A stretch of DNA of 64,000 bases, taken from Archangium lipolyticum (GTDB lineage Bacteria > Myxococcota > Myxococcia > Myxococcales > Myxococcaceae). Of this stretch, positions 16,655 through 24,735 are shown piece after piece (position 1 is the stretch's first letter; every line of letters starts with the position of its first letter). The notes beneath the pieces were generated by a model. The model was not told where the DNA came from. It worked only from the letters and a program-made list of their open reading frames with translations, and made no database searches. A program made the position numbers and the translations under genes. The DNA is taken from contig NZ_JANKBZ010000002.1 in the NCBI RefSeq assembly GCF_024623785.1, forward strand, positions 124,001-188,000, in the 5' to 3' direction.

Positions 16655-17395
16655 ATGAAGCTCGAGGGAAAGGCAGTGCTGATCACCGGAGCGAGCAGGG
16701 GTCTCGGTGAGGCCTTGATGGAGGCCCTGGCCCGGAAGGGTGCCCGGGTGGTGGGGGTCTCGCGCAACGCGGGCGAGATGGAGGCCGTGGTCTCCCGGCT
16801 GCGCGCCCGGGGATACGAGGCCCACGCGCTCGCCGCCGACATGGGTGACAAGGAGGCCATCCATCCCCTGGCGGGGGCCGCCGCCGCGCTGGTGGGACCC
16901 ATCGACGTCCTCATCCACAACGCGAGCACGCTCGGCCCCACGCCGCTGCCGCTGCTGCTGGATACCGCGTGCGAGGACCTCGGACGCGTGCTGGACGTCA
17001 ACCTCGTGGGCCCCTTCCGCCTCACGAAGGCGATCGCGGGGCCCATGGTGCTGCGCGGTGAGGGCGTGGTGGTGCACCTCACCTCGGATGCCGCCGTCGC
17101 CGCCTACCCCCGCTGGGGCGCCTATGGCGTGTCCAAGGCCGCCCTGGAGCACCTCGGGCGCATCTGGGCCGCCGAGCTCGAGGGCACGGGCGTGCGCTTC
17201 CTCAACGTGGACCCCGGCGAGATGGACACCCGCATGCACCGCGATGCCATCCCCGAGGCCGATCCCTCCACGCTCGCCCGTCCCGAGGACGTGGCCACCC
17301 GCATCGTGGCCCTCATCGAGTCCGCCCATGTCCACCCGTCCGGCGCTCGGCTGGAGGCCGCTCGCGTGCAGGTGTCACCGTCGGAGGCCGCATGA
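16655..17395 (+). CDS. Short-chain dehydrogenase/reductase (SDR)
   Basis: A 246-residue classical SDR. The cofactor motif is TGASRGLG (residue 11 onward), the structural Asn lies in LIHNAST, the catalytic Ser in LTSDAAVAAYPRWG and the catalytic YGVSK follows. An Arg in GVSRNAGEM after beta-2 suggests NADP preference. AAGGAGGAAA lies four bases before ATG 16655. Its TGA overlaps the ATG of the QueA-like gene by four bases (ATGA), so the two are translationally coupled. The substrate is unknown; the partner gene suggests a role near tRNA or deazapurine chemistry, but that is weak inference. Confidence 0.9.
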   Translation: MKLEGKAVLITGASRGLGEALMEALARKGARVVGVSRNAGEMEAVVSRLRARGYEAHALAADMGDKEAIHPLAGAAAALVGPIDVLIHNASTLGPTPLPLLLDTACEDLGRVLDVNLVGPFRLTKAIAGPMVLRGEGVVVHLTSDAAVAAYPRWGAYGVSKAALEHLGRIWAAELEGTGVRFLNVDPGEMDTRMHRDAIPEADPSTLARPEDVATRIVALIESAHVHPSGARLEAARVQVSPSEAA

Positions 17396-18411
17396 ACGCC
17401 GCCCGTTGGCCTCGTGAACACCCGGACTCGGGGCGCCTGCTCCACGTGGCCCCCCGCTCCGGCCGTCTCGATGACGTCTGGATGACGGACCTTCCCCGGC
17501 TGCTAAGTCCGGGGGACCTGCTCGTCCTCAACGACGCCGCCACGCTCCCCGCGGCCTTGCAGGGCCGCACGGAGTCGGGTGCCCCCATCGAGCTTCGCCT
17601 CGTGTCCCGCGAGGAGGAGGGGACGTGGACCGCCGTCCTCTTCGGCCAGGGGGACTGGCGCACCCGCACCGAGGATCGGCCACCGCCTCCACCCGTGGCC
17701 CAGGGGGCGCGGCTCGTCTTCGGCGAGCTGGGGGCGCGTGTGGTGGAGGTGCTGCCTCCCTCTCCCCGGTTCCTGCGCGTGGCGTTCGAGGCCCAGGGGG
17801 CGGCGCTGTGGTCCGCGCTCTACCGCGCCGGGCGGCCCGTGCAGTACGCCCACGTGGAGCGCCCGCTCGCGCTCTGGCACATCCAGACGGCCTACGCCGC
17901 GCGCCCCTGGGCCGTGGAGACACCCTCCGCGGGGTTGCCGCTCACCTGGTCGCTGCTGCTGGACGTGAAGCGCCGGGGCGTCCGGCTGGCCTCGCTCACC
18001 CATGCCGCGGGGCTGTCCTCCACCGGAGATGCGGCGCTGGATGCCGCGCTTCCCCGTCCCGAGCGCTTCGACGTGCCCGCCTCCACCGTCGAGGCCATTC
18101 ACGAGACACGGGCCTCGGGTGGGCGCGTGGTGGCCGTGGGCACCACCGTGGTCCGCGCACTGGAGGGGCGCGCCGCGCAGGGCGGGGGCCGCTTGGAGCC
18201 GGGGGAGGGCGTGACGGACCTCCTGCTGGGGCCCGGTTTCGTCCCCCGGGTGGTGGACGGGCTGCTCTCCGGGATGCACGAGCCCGGCACCAGCCACTTC
18301 ACCCTGCTCCAGGCGTTCGCGCCGTTGGAGTTGCTGCGCGCCGCCACGGTGCTCGCGGAGTCACGAGGCTACCTGGGGCACGAGTTCGGGGACTCGTGCC
18401 TCATCCTGTAA
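17392..18411 (+). CDS. Divergent QueA-like S-adenosylmethionine:tRNA ribosyltransferase-isomerase
   Basis: A 339-residue protein about the length of QueA, the enzyme that moves the ribosyl group of SAM onto 7-deazaguanine in tRNA during queuosine synthesis. Recognisable QueA blocks are DLLVLNDAATLPAAL, VQYAH, VVAVGTTVVRALE and GVTDLLLGPGF. Two signature blocks are altered. The usual YAxxxGSVAAPTAGLHFT is YAARPWAVETPSAGLPLTW, and the FHLP-type segment after the TDL block is replaced by GMHEPGTSH. It is therefore either a diverged QueA subfamily or a paralog with another substrate. Its ATG overlaps the SDR stop. Confidence 0.72.
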   Translation: MNAARWPREHPDSGRLLHVAPRSGRLDDVWMTDLPRLLSPGDLLVLNDAATLPAALQGRTESGAPIELRLVSREEEGTWTAVLFGQGDWRTRTEDRPPPPPVAQGARLVFGELGARVVEVLPPSPRFLRVAFEAQGAALWSALYRAGRPVQYAHVERPLALWHIQTAYAARPWAVETPSAGLPLTWSLLLDVKRRGVRLASLTHAAGLSSTGDAALDAALPRPERFDVPASTVEAIHETRASGGRVVAVGTTVVRALEGRAAQGGGRLEPGEGVTDLLLGPGFVPRVVDGLLSGMHEPGTSHFTLLQAFAPLELLRAATVLAESRGYLGHEFGDSCLIL

Positions 18412-18422
18412 CCCCGGAGCCG

Positions 18423-19643
18423 TCAGGTCAGCATCACCGGCTCGAGCTCCACCTTCATCCAGCCCGGCTTGCGCGTGTCGAAGGAGCGGTAGGCCTCGAT
18501 GGCGCTCGTGAGGGGCTGCACGTGCGTGAGGAGCTCCGTCGGCTCCACCGCGCCCGTGCGCACCAGCTCCAGCAGGTGGGGGATGTACTTGCGGTGGTTG
18601 CAGTTGCCCATGTTCAGCGTCAGGTTCTTGTTCATCGCCTGGCCGAGCGGGAACGTGCGCATCTGCTGCGGGTACACGCCGATGATGGACAGCGTGCCGG
18701 CCTTGGCCAGCGCATCCACCGCCCAGGTGATGGCCTGGGCCGGTGCGTCACCGGGCACCCAGTTGTCCCCATCCGGGTTGGTGTGCGGCGCCACTTCCTT
18801 CTGCTCGCGCTTGAACTCGGCCTTCTCCTTGCGCGCCGACTTCGCCGCCGGCCCGTGGTGCGCGTGCATCGCGTCCACGCCCACCGCGTCGATGGCCCGG
18901 TCCACGCCGATGCCTCCCGTCAGCCGGAGGATGACCTCGACCGGATCCTCCTCGTCGAAGTTGATGACCTCGGCGCCCTGCACCCGCGCGGCCTCCAGCC
19001 GGTCCGCGTGGCAGTCGATGGCGAAGATGCGCCCGGCGTCCATCAGCTTCGCGCTCAGGATGGCGAACTGCCCCACAGGCCCGCAGCCGAATACCGCCAC
19101 CGTGTCTCCGGGGTGGATCTCCGCGAGGTCCGCTCCGTAGTAGCCAGTGGGGAAGATGTCCGACAGCAGGATGGCGTCCTCGTCCGTCACCTCGTCCGGG
19201 AGCTTCACCAGTCCCACGTTGGCGAAGGGAATGCGCGCCTTCTCCGCCTGCAGGCCGTGGAAGGGCCCGCTCATCTCCGGCCCGCCGAAGAACGCCGTGC
19301 CCGCGCGCTTGCCGTTGGGGTTGGCCACGTCGCATTGCGCGTAGTAGCCCGAGCGGCAGTAGGAGCACGTGCCGCACGCGATGGTGGAGGGAATCACCAC
19401 CCGGTCCCCCACGCGCAGGTTGCGCACGTCCTTGCCCAGCGCCTCCACCACGCCCACGCCCTCGTGCCCGAGGATGGTGCCCGGTTTCATCCCCGGGAAG
19501 GTGCCGCGCACGAAGTGCAGGTCCGTGCCGCAGATGGCGCTCGCCGTCAGCTTGACGATGGCGTCCGTGTCCTGCTGGATGACGGGCTCCGCGACGTCCT
19601 CGAGCCGGATGTCCCCAATCCCATGAAAGACGACCGCCTTCAT
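18423..19643 (-). CDS. Zinc-dependent alcohol dehydrogenase (formaldehyde dehydrogenase-like)
   Basis: A 406-residue zinc MDR enzyme. Catalytic zinc ligands are in ICGTDLHF and GHEGVGVVE; the structural-zinc lobe has four Cys in ACGTCSYCRSGYYAQC. The NAD-binding motif is VAVFGCGPVGQF, followed by FAIDCHADRLEAA with an Asp that favours NAD. An insertion of about 40 charged residues (HHGPAAKSARKEKAEFKRE...) near residue 255 is typical of the glutathione-independent formaldehyde dehydrogenase/FdhA-like branch. ATG 19643 has GGGAGGAG five bases upstream. It converges with the QueA-like gene across 11 bases. Confidence 0.88.
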   Translation of the reverse strand: MKAVVFHGIGDIRLEDVAEPVIQQDTDAIVKLTASAICGTDLHFVRGTFPGMKPGTILGHEGVGVVEALGKDVRNLRVGDRVVIPSTIACGTCSYCRSGYYAQCDVANPNGKRAGTAFFGGPEMSGPFHGLQAEKARIPFANVGLVKLPDEVTDEDAILLSDIFPTGYYGADLAEIHPGDTVAVFGCGPVGQFAILSAKLMDAGRIFAIDCHADRLEAARVQGAEVINFDEEDPVEVILRLTGGIGVDRAIDAVGVDAMHAHHGPAAKSARKEKAEFKREQKEVAPHTNPDGDNWVPGDAPAQAITWAVDALAKAGTLSIIGVYPQQMRTFPLGQAMNKNLTLNMGNCNHRKYIPHLLELVRTGAVEPTELLTHVQPLTSAIEAYRSFDTRKPGWMKVELEPVMLT

Positions 19644-19796
19644 TGTCACTCCTCCCCCGCATGGGGCTCCGGGCGCCGGTCCTCGGCGCCAGAATCTCCC
19701 CGCTAGGGGTGGGCACGGGCTCCGTCCGGTGCCAGACAAGGGCGCTCCCTCTGGTGGGGAGCAGGCGGTGGAGCGGGCCATCCGCCGCGCCGAGGC

Positions 19797-20798
19797 TCAG
19801 CGGCAGAGCACTTCCAGGAGATCCAGCGGCTGCAGCGGGAAGGGCGGGTGGGATGCCTTGCTCGACTGGATGACCTGCTCGATGAAGCTGTCACCCCACG
19901 TCCTGGCCACTCCGGGGTCCTGCGCGTAGATGGGGTCTTCCATGGCCTCGTCCAGGGAGATGAAGCGCACGCCGGCCTTCTTGTAGGCGGTGAGCAGCTC
20001 GTCCAGGGTGGCGGCCTGGAGGGCCCCCGCGTGCAGCAGGAGGATGTGGCGGATGCGGCGGCCGAAGACCTGCTGGCCGGCCGCGTCGGCCCAGCGCAGG
20101 AAGGTGTTCGCGTTCTTGCGGTACGCCTTGCGCAGGGCCTCCTGCGCGGCCGTGTTGCCCGCGGCCACGCAGCGCGCGTAGGCCTCGTTGAAGGCCCAGT
20201 CGCCGAAGTCGATGGTGACCTGGCCGATGCGGTAGCCCCGGGAGAGGAGATGGGAGCGGATGGCGTTGCGCGACTCGAGGTCCACGCCCTCCTGGAGGAA
20301 GGGATAGCGGAACACCTTCCACTCCCGCTCGCGCTCGCCCGCGCCCACCAGCTCGCGCAGCAGCGGCTCGTTGCGGTCCACGTCCTCCAGGTAGCTCGCG
20401 AGTCCCACCTTCCCCAGGTCCACGTGTGACCAGGTGTGATTGCCCAGACGCTGGCCGCCGGCGAGCCACGCTTCGAGCAGGGCGCGCTGCTCGGGGTGCT
20501 GCTCCACCAGTGAGCCGTTGACGAAGCCCGTCACCGGCGGCACGCCGTGCTTGCGCAGCGTGGCGACCAGGGAGTCGATGACGGCGGCCCGGGTGATGCC
20601 GGCCACCTCGGGGCCATGGCTGGGCAGATCATCGAACGTGATCGCCACCTCCAGCGGTGGCCGGGCCTCTGGGGCGGGAGCGGTCTTTTCCATGGGCGTG
20701 GCGGGAGCCGGAGTGGTGGCGCAGGCGGTCAGGGTCATGGCGGCGGCCGTGAGCAGCAGCCGCGTCACGAGGGGAGCGGAGGAGGGTCGAGAGTTCAT
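19797..20798 (-). CDS. Polysaccharide deacetylase lipoprotein (NodB domain)
   Basis: A 333-residue carbohydrate esterase family 4-type deacetylase. The signal peptide ends in a lipobox (LTAC, Cys at about residue 26), so the protein should be lipid-anchored in the envelope. NodB motif 1 is TFDDLPSHG, with the catalytic base and metal Asp; motif 2 is NHTWSHVDL, with the HxxxH metal pair. KVFRYPFLQEG matches motif 3 and HILLLHAG supplies the late His. It would remove acetyl groups from peptidoglycan or an exopolysaccharide. ATG 20798 has AAGGA six bases upstream. Confidence 0.88.
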   Translation of the reverse strand: MNSRPSSAPLVTRLLLTAAAMTLTACATTPAPATPMEKTAPAPEARPPLEVAITFDDLPSHGPEVAGITRAAVIDSLVATLRKHGVPPVTGFVNGSLVEQHPEQRALLEAWLAGGQRLGNHTWSHVDLGKVGLASYLEDVDRNEPLLRELVGAGEREREWKVFRYPFLQEGVDLESRNAIRSHLLSRGYRIGQVTIDFGDWAFNEAYARCVAAGNTAAQEALRKAYRKNANTFLRWADAAGQQVFGRRIRHILLLHAGALQAATLDELLTAYKKAGVRFISLDEAMEDPIYAQDPGVARTWGDSFIEQVIQSSKASHPPFPLQPLDLLEVLCR

Positions 20799-20879
20799 TG
20801 GGGTCCTTGCTCGGGTGCAACTAGGATGATGCCACTCCGTTGTCTGTCGTTGGTCATCGTTCGGAAGGCGGTCCGCCCC

Positions 20880-22316
20880 ATGCGCCTCGCGCTCTTCGGA
20901 TTCGGTAAACACTCCTGGCCCAGCGTCGAGCGGACGCGGCTGTTCTACGAGCGGGCGCTCTCCACCCGCTTCACCCTGCTGCCCATCGAAGGTGAGGCGC
21001 CGCTGCCGCCGGACGTGGACGCGGTGCTGTCCTTCTCCAGCAAGCGGTGCTGGGAGCTGCGGCCGCATCCGCCCGTTCCCCTCCTCTTCGCCATGCACGG
21101 CGGGCCCATCCTGGACCAGGAGAGCCTCGCCTCGCACCTGCGCCATCTGGAGACCACGGATACGCTGATCGTCAACTGCACCTCGGACATCTCCATCTTC
21201 CGCGAGGTCTTCTCCGGCCCCATGCCGCGGATGTGCCACCTGCCGCTGCCGGTGGACCCGGGGGTGTTCCATCCCCAGGAGCGCTCCGGGTGCCGCGAGT
21301 TCCTCTCGGTGGAGGCGTATGACTACGTGGTGGGCTTCGTGGGCCGGCTGGTACCCCAGAAGGGGGCACACCAGTTCCTGCGGATGGTGGCGGAGCTGAA
21401 GCGCCGGCTGCATCCCAGGCGGGTGGCCGGCGTGATGGTGGGCAACTACTGGGTCGACTACCCGGTGCTGGCCTACACGCGGGAGTATCAGAAGTACATG
21501 GGCCGACTGTTGGAGGAGCTGGGGCTGAAGGAGGACATCTTCTACTTCCCCGCCGGCCTCCCGGACGAGGACCTGGCGGCGGTCTACGGAGCGCTGGACG
21601 TGCTCGTCCACCCCACCAGCTCCATCGACGAGAACTTCGGCTATGTGCCGGTGGAGGCCATGGCCTGCGGAGTGCCAGTGGTGGGCTCGGCCTACGGAGG
21701 CCTCAAGGACACGGTGCTGCCGGGGGAGACGGGCGCGCTCATGCGTACCTGGACCACGCGCACGGGCATTCGCATGGACCTGGAGAGGGGAGTGGAGGAG
21801 GTGGTGCGGCTGCTCCAGGACGAGCCCCTACGGGCGCGCATGTCCGAGGCGGCACTGCGGCGGGCCCGCACCGCCTACAGCGAGGAGGTGTGCACGCGCG
21901 TGTTGTGTGACGCGGTCTCCGAGGCGGTCGCCGCGCGGGCCCAGGGCCCGGTGCATCCGGTGGCGCTGGCGCCCCGCGGGCCCGAGCCGGAGGTGTCCGG
22001 ATTGCTCCCGCCCGCCAATCGTCCCTGGGAGCACTACCAGGGGGTGGTGGACCACTACACCAGCGGAGCGCCGCCCGAGCCCGGTCCCCGCTCGTGGCTG
22101 CGGCTGGCCGCTCCCCTGACGGAGGAATCCCCCGGACGGTACCGGTTGGACGACGCGGCCTGGCCCGCCGTCTTCTCCCTGGACGCCGCGGAGCTCCGCC
22201 TGGCCGAGCGCTGCCGCGAGCCCGTGAGGGTGGAGCAGCTCGAGCGTGAGGGCTCGTGGGACCGCGAGCGCGTGGTGCACCTGGTGCGCTTGGGGTTGCT
22301 GCTCGTCGGTGATTGA
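20880..22316 (+). CDS. Family 4-type glycosyltransferase with C-terminal winged-helix-like extension
   Basis: A 478-residue GT-B glycosyltransferase. The donor-binding half has VVGFVGRLVPQKGAHQFLRMV in segments, HPTSSIDENFGYVPVEAMACGVPVVGSAYGG (the E-x7-E region) and a helical end near residue 365. The last roughly 90 residues are not part of a GT4 core: after a Pro-rich linker they read RYRLDDAAWPAVFSLDAAELRLAERC, then VRVEQLEREGSWDRERVVHLVRLGLLLV, which looks like a small winged-helix or PqqD-like domain. ATG 20880 is the simplest start; ATG 20827 is in frame. The end is 34 bases before the next glycosyltransferase, so both probably form an operon. Confidence 0.82.
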   Translation: MRLALFGFGKHSWPSVERTRLFYERALSTRFTLLPIEGEAPLPPDVDAVLSFSSKRCWELRPHPPVPLLFAMHGGPILDQESLASHLRHLETTDTLIVNCTSDISIFREVFSGPMPRMCHLPLPVDPGVFHPQERSGCREFLSVEAYDYVVGFVGRLVPQKGAHQFLRMVAELKRRLHPRRVAGVMVGNYWVDYPVLAYTREYQKYMGRLLEELGLKEDIFYFPAGLPDEDLAAVYGALDVLVHPTSSIDENFGYVPVEAMACGVPVVGSAYGGLKDTVLPGETGALMRTWTTRTGIRMDLERGVEEVVRLLQDEPLRARMSEAALRRARTAYSEEVCTRVLCDAVSEAVAARAQGPVHPVALAPRGPEPEVSGLLPPANRPWEHYQGVVDHYTSGAPPEPGPRSWLRLAAPLTEESPGRYRLDDAAWPAVFSLDAAELRLAERCREPVRVEQLEREGSWDRERVVHLVRLGLLLVGD

Positions 22317-22350
22317 CCCGGCGGTGGGCAGCGGGTTTGCTCCGCGGCGC

Positions 22351-23217
22351 ATGAGCACGCGTCCCGAACTGTCCGTCATCATTCCCTGGAGCAACCGCCC
22401 CGAGCTGGAGACGACCCTGCGCAGGAACTCGCGCCAGTTCACCGCCTGTCCGGCGGAGGTGGTGGTGGTCAACTGCGGAGGGGACCCGGAGCTGTTCCGC
22501 CGGGTGCTGGGCGCGAGGCCCTTTCCCGGGCTGCGCGGCGTGGAGCTGCCGGGCGTGGGCTTCAACAAATCCCTGGCGCTCAACGTGGGCGTCGGCACGG
22601 CCCGGGCCGAGCGCCTGTTCTTCCTCGACACGGACATCGTGCTCGGGGCGGACCTCCTCGGGCCGGCGCTCACCCAGCTCGGCCGCCGCCATGTCGTCAC
22701 CGTGGACCGCACCTTCGAGTCCCAGCGCAAGCCCGGCCGAGAGCGCTCGAACCTGGTGGAGATGGCCTACTCGGTGCGCTTCGTGGACGCGAAGGGCCGC
22801 TCGGCCCAGGTGGAGACCAACCTCATGCGTCCGCGCGAGAACAGCCGCAGCGCCCCGGGCCTGGTCTTCCTGCGGCGCAAGCACTTCCTCGCCGTGGACG
22901 GCATGAACTCCGACCTGTCCGGCTGGGGTTGGGAGGATCTGGATCTGCTGGTGCGGTTGCAGCTCGAGCTGGGCCTGTCACCGCGCCGCAGCGGCAGCGT
23001 CACCCACCTCACCCACGGGGACGAGCACAGGGACCTGCAGGGCCAGAGCCGCGCCGCCAGCGAGCACCTCAACTTCGCGCGCTGCCTCGAGTGCTACCGC
23101 GTGGGCCACTACCGGGGCACCTACACGGACGACACCCAGACCTGGAACGGGCGGCTGGTGGAGCTCGAGCCTTCCCGGCTCAAGTCTGGCGGGGGTCGCC
23201 GCAGAGCCGCCCCATGA
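22351..23217 (+). CDS. Family 2 glycosyltransferase with GT7-C-type acceptor motif
   Basis: A 288-residue GT-A enzyme. It starts with LSVIIPWSNRPELE, has the DxD-type LFFLDTDIVLG near residue 93 and ends with the galactosyltransferase-like segment MNSDLSGWGWEDLDLLVRLQL (in pieces, W-G-W-E-D-x-D), as in chondroitin-polymerase and beta-1,4-galactosyltransferase families. That segment usually binds the metal and acceptor. There is no membrane segment. ATG 22351 matches the domain start. The 3' end overlaps the convergent isomerase gene by 38 bases. The transferred sugar is unknown; the neighbouring GDP-heptose genes make heptose a candidate. Confidence 0.85.
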   Translation: MSTRPELSVIIPWSNRPELETTLRRNSRQFTACPAEVVVVNCGGDPELFRRVLGARPFPGLRGVELPGVGFNKSLALNVGVGTARAERLFFLDTDIVLGADLLGPALTQLGRRHVVTVDRTFESQRKPGRERSNLVEMAYSVRFVDAKGRSAQVETNLMRPRENSRSAPGLVFLRRKHFLAVDGMNSDLSGWGWEDLDLLVRLQLELGLSPRRSGSVTHLTHGDEHRDLQGQSRAASEHLNFARCLECYRVGHYRGTYTDDTQTWNGRLVELEPSRLKSGGGRRRAAP

Positions 23218-23743
23218 CGACGTGACCGAAGGACAGGTGCAGGTCCTCCACGAGCTGCATGTGGTGCTCGCGCACGTGCAGCACGTGCTGGGCCAGCTCC
23301 TTGAGCCGTCCCCCGTCATAGCCACACAGGCCCAGCGTTCGCCCGCCATGCTCGTTGGCATATGTGATGGCCCGCAGCACGTTGCGCGAGTTGCCGCTGC
23401 CGGAGATGCCGATGACCAGGTCCCCCGGCCGCATCAGGTTCTTGAGCGGCTCCTCGAAGATGGACTCGTAGGAGACGTCGTTGGCGTACGCCATCATCAT
23501 CGGCACGTTGTCGTTGAGGCAGATGCCTCGCAGGCGCCGCCCGTCCCTGGCGGGGATGCCCTTGTTCCAGTCCGAGATGAAGTGCGAGGCGGTGGAGCCA
23601 CTGCCTCCGTTGCCCAGGGTGAAGATCTGCTGGTCCGCCCGCCAGGCGTCCTCGATGAGGTCCACCGCGCGCTCGACCTCTTGCAGATCCAGACCCTGGA
23701 TGGCCCGGATCATCCGCGCGTAATAGGTCTGGCTGTAGCTCAT
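23180..23743 (-). CDS. gmhA: Sedoheptulose-7-phosphate isomerase-like SIS protein
   Basis: A 187-residue SIS-domain protein matching D-sedoheptulose 7-phosphate isomerase (GmhA), which makes D-glycero-D-manno-heptose 7-phosphate. Visible are the phosphosugar loop LGNGGSGSTASHFISDWNKG, GICLNDNVPMMMAYANDVSYESIFEEPL in segments, the second SIS loop GISGSGNSRNVL, and C-terminal EDLHLSFGHVV with the catalytic Glu/His pair region. It is the last gene of the operon: its ATG overlaps the TGA of the sugar kinase. Coupling to the kinase and nucleotidyltransferase supports the heptose assignment over other SIS functions. Confidence 0.85.
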   Translation of the reverse strand: MSYSQTYYARMIRAIQGLDLQEVERAVDLIEDAWRADQQIFTLGNGGSGSTASHFISDWNKGIPARDGRRLRGICLNDNVPMMMAYANDVSYESIFEEPLKNLMRPGDLVIGISGSGNSRNVLRAITYANEHGGRTLGLCGYDGGRLKELAQHVLHVREHHMQLVEDLHLSFGHVVMGRLCGDPRQT

Positions 23744-24735
23744 GGTGCCACTCCCTGGCGTATGGAGGTGATGGCGCTGCCCCGGGGCTGAAGGCGCAGG
23801 GGAACCCTGCGCAACCCGGGGAGCGCTTGGATGATGGCGGGGTGGTGCTCCTCTGGAGCATCGAAGAGCAGGAAGCCGCCGCCGCCCGCGCCCAGCAACT
23901 TGCCGCCCCGTGCGCCGGCCTTCCGGGCGCGCTCGTACCAGTCGTCGATCTCGGTCGTGGAGATGCCGTGGCTCAGCTCGCGCTTGAGCTGCCAGTTGGC
24001 GTCGAGCAGCGCACCGAAGCCCTCCAGGTGCCCGGCCTCCAGCTCCCGTTTCATCTGATACGCGAGCTCCACCATCCGCCCCAGGCTGTCTCGCGTGTGC
24101 GGCCGCGTGCGGATGGCCTCGTTCTGGCCTTGGAGCATGGCCGAGGCGCTGCGGGTGATGCCCGTGTAGAAGGTCAGCAGCCGGCGTCCCAGGGCCTCGA
24201 GCACCTCCGGCCGGCAGGCCACCGGGTGCACCGACACGCGCTCGTCGGCGTGGAACTCGATGAGGTTCAGCCCGCCGTAGGCGGAGGCGTACTGGTCCTG
24301 CTTGCCGATGGGCTCGCCCAGCCGCTCCAGCTCCACGTGGCAGGCCTGCCGTGCGAGTGACTCGGGCTCCACCTGGCGGCCCTGGTGGGCGTGCAGGGCG
24401 TGCAGCAGCGCCACCGTGAAGCTCCCCGAGGAACCGAGGCCCGTGCCTTGCGCGGGCACGTCGGACATGGAGACGAGGTCCAGTCCGCCCTCGATGCCCA
24501 GCAGTCGCAGGGCCTCGCGCACCCGCGGGTGCTGGAGCTGCCCGGCCCGCTCGGCGCTGCCCTGCATCTCGCCCCCCAGCCGCAGCAGGCCGTCGAAGGA
24601 CTCCTTCACCGCCACGTACACGTACCGGTCGAGCGTGGCCGACACCACCGCGCCACCGTGCTCACGGTAGTACGAGGGCAGATCGCTGCCCCCACCCACG
24701 AAGCTCATGCGCAGTGGGGCATGGGCGATGATCAT
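23740..24735 (-). CDS. hddA: GHMP sugar kinase, D-glycero-D-manno-heptose 7-phosphate kinase-like
   Basis: A 331-residue GHMP-family kinase. Motif 1 is APLRMSFVGGGSDLPSYY, motif 2 is AQGTGLGSSGSFTVALL (the ATP phosphate loop, about residue 93) and motif 3 is KLLGAGGGGFLLF. The N-terminus ISFxGGGSDLPxY and the IGKQDQYASAYGGLNLIEF block are diagnostic of the HddA group, which phosphorylates heptose 7-phosphate at O-1 with alpha configuration. Both ends overlap neighbours by four bases (ATGA), so it is translationally coupled to the nucleotidyltransferase upstream and the isomerase downstream. Confidence 0.87.
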   Translation of the reverse strand: MIIAHAPLRMSFVGGGSDLPSYYREHGGAVVSATLDRYVYVAVKESFDGLLRLGGEMQGSAERAGQLQHPRVREALRLLGIEGGLDLVSMSDVPAQGTGLGSSGSFTVALLHALHAHQGRQVEPESLARQACHVELERLGEPIGKQDQYASAYGGLNLIEFHADERVSVHPVACRPEVLEALGRRLLTFYTGITRSASAMLQGQNEAIRTRPHTRDSLGRMVELAYQMKRELEAGHLEGFGALLDANWQLKRELSHGISTTEIDDWYERARKAGARGGKLLGAGGGGFLLFDAPEEHHPAIIQALPGLRRVPLRLQPRGSAITSIRQGVAP

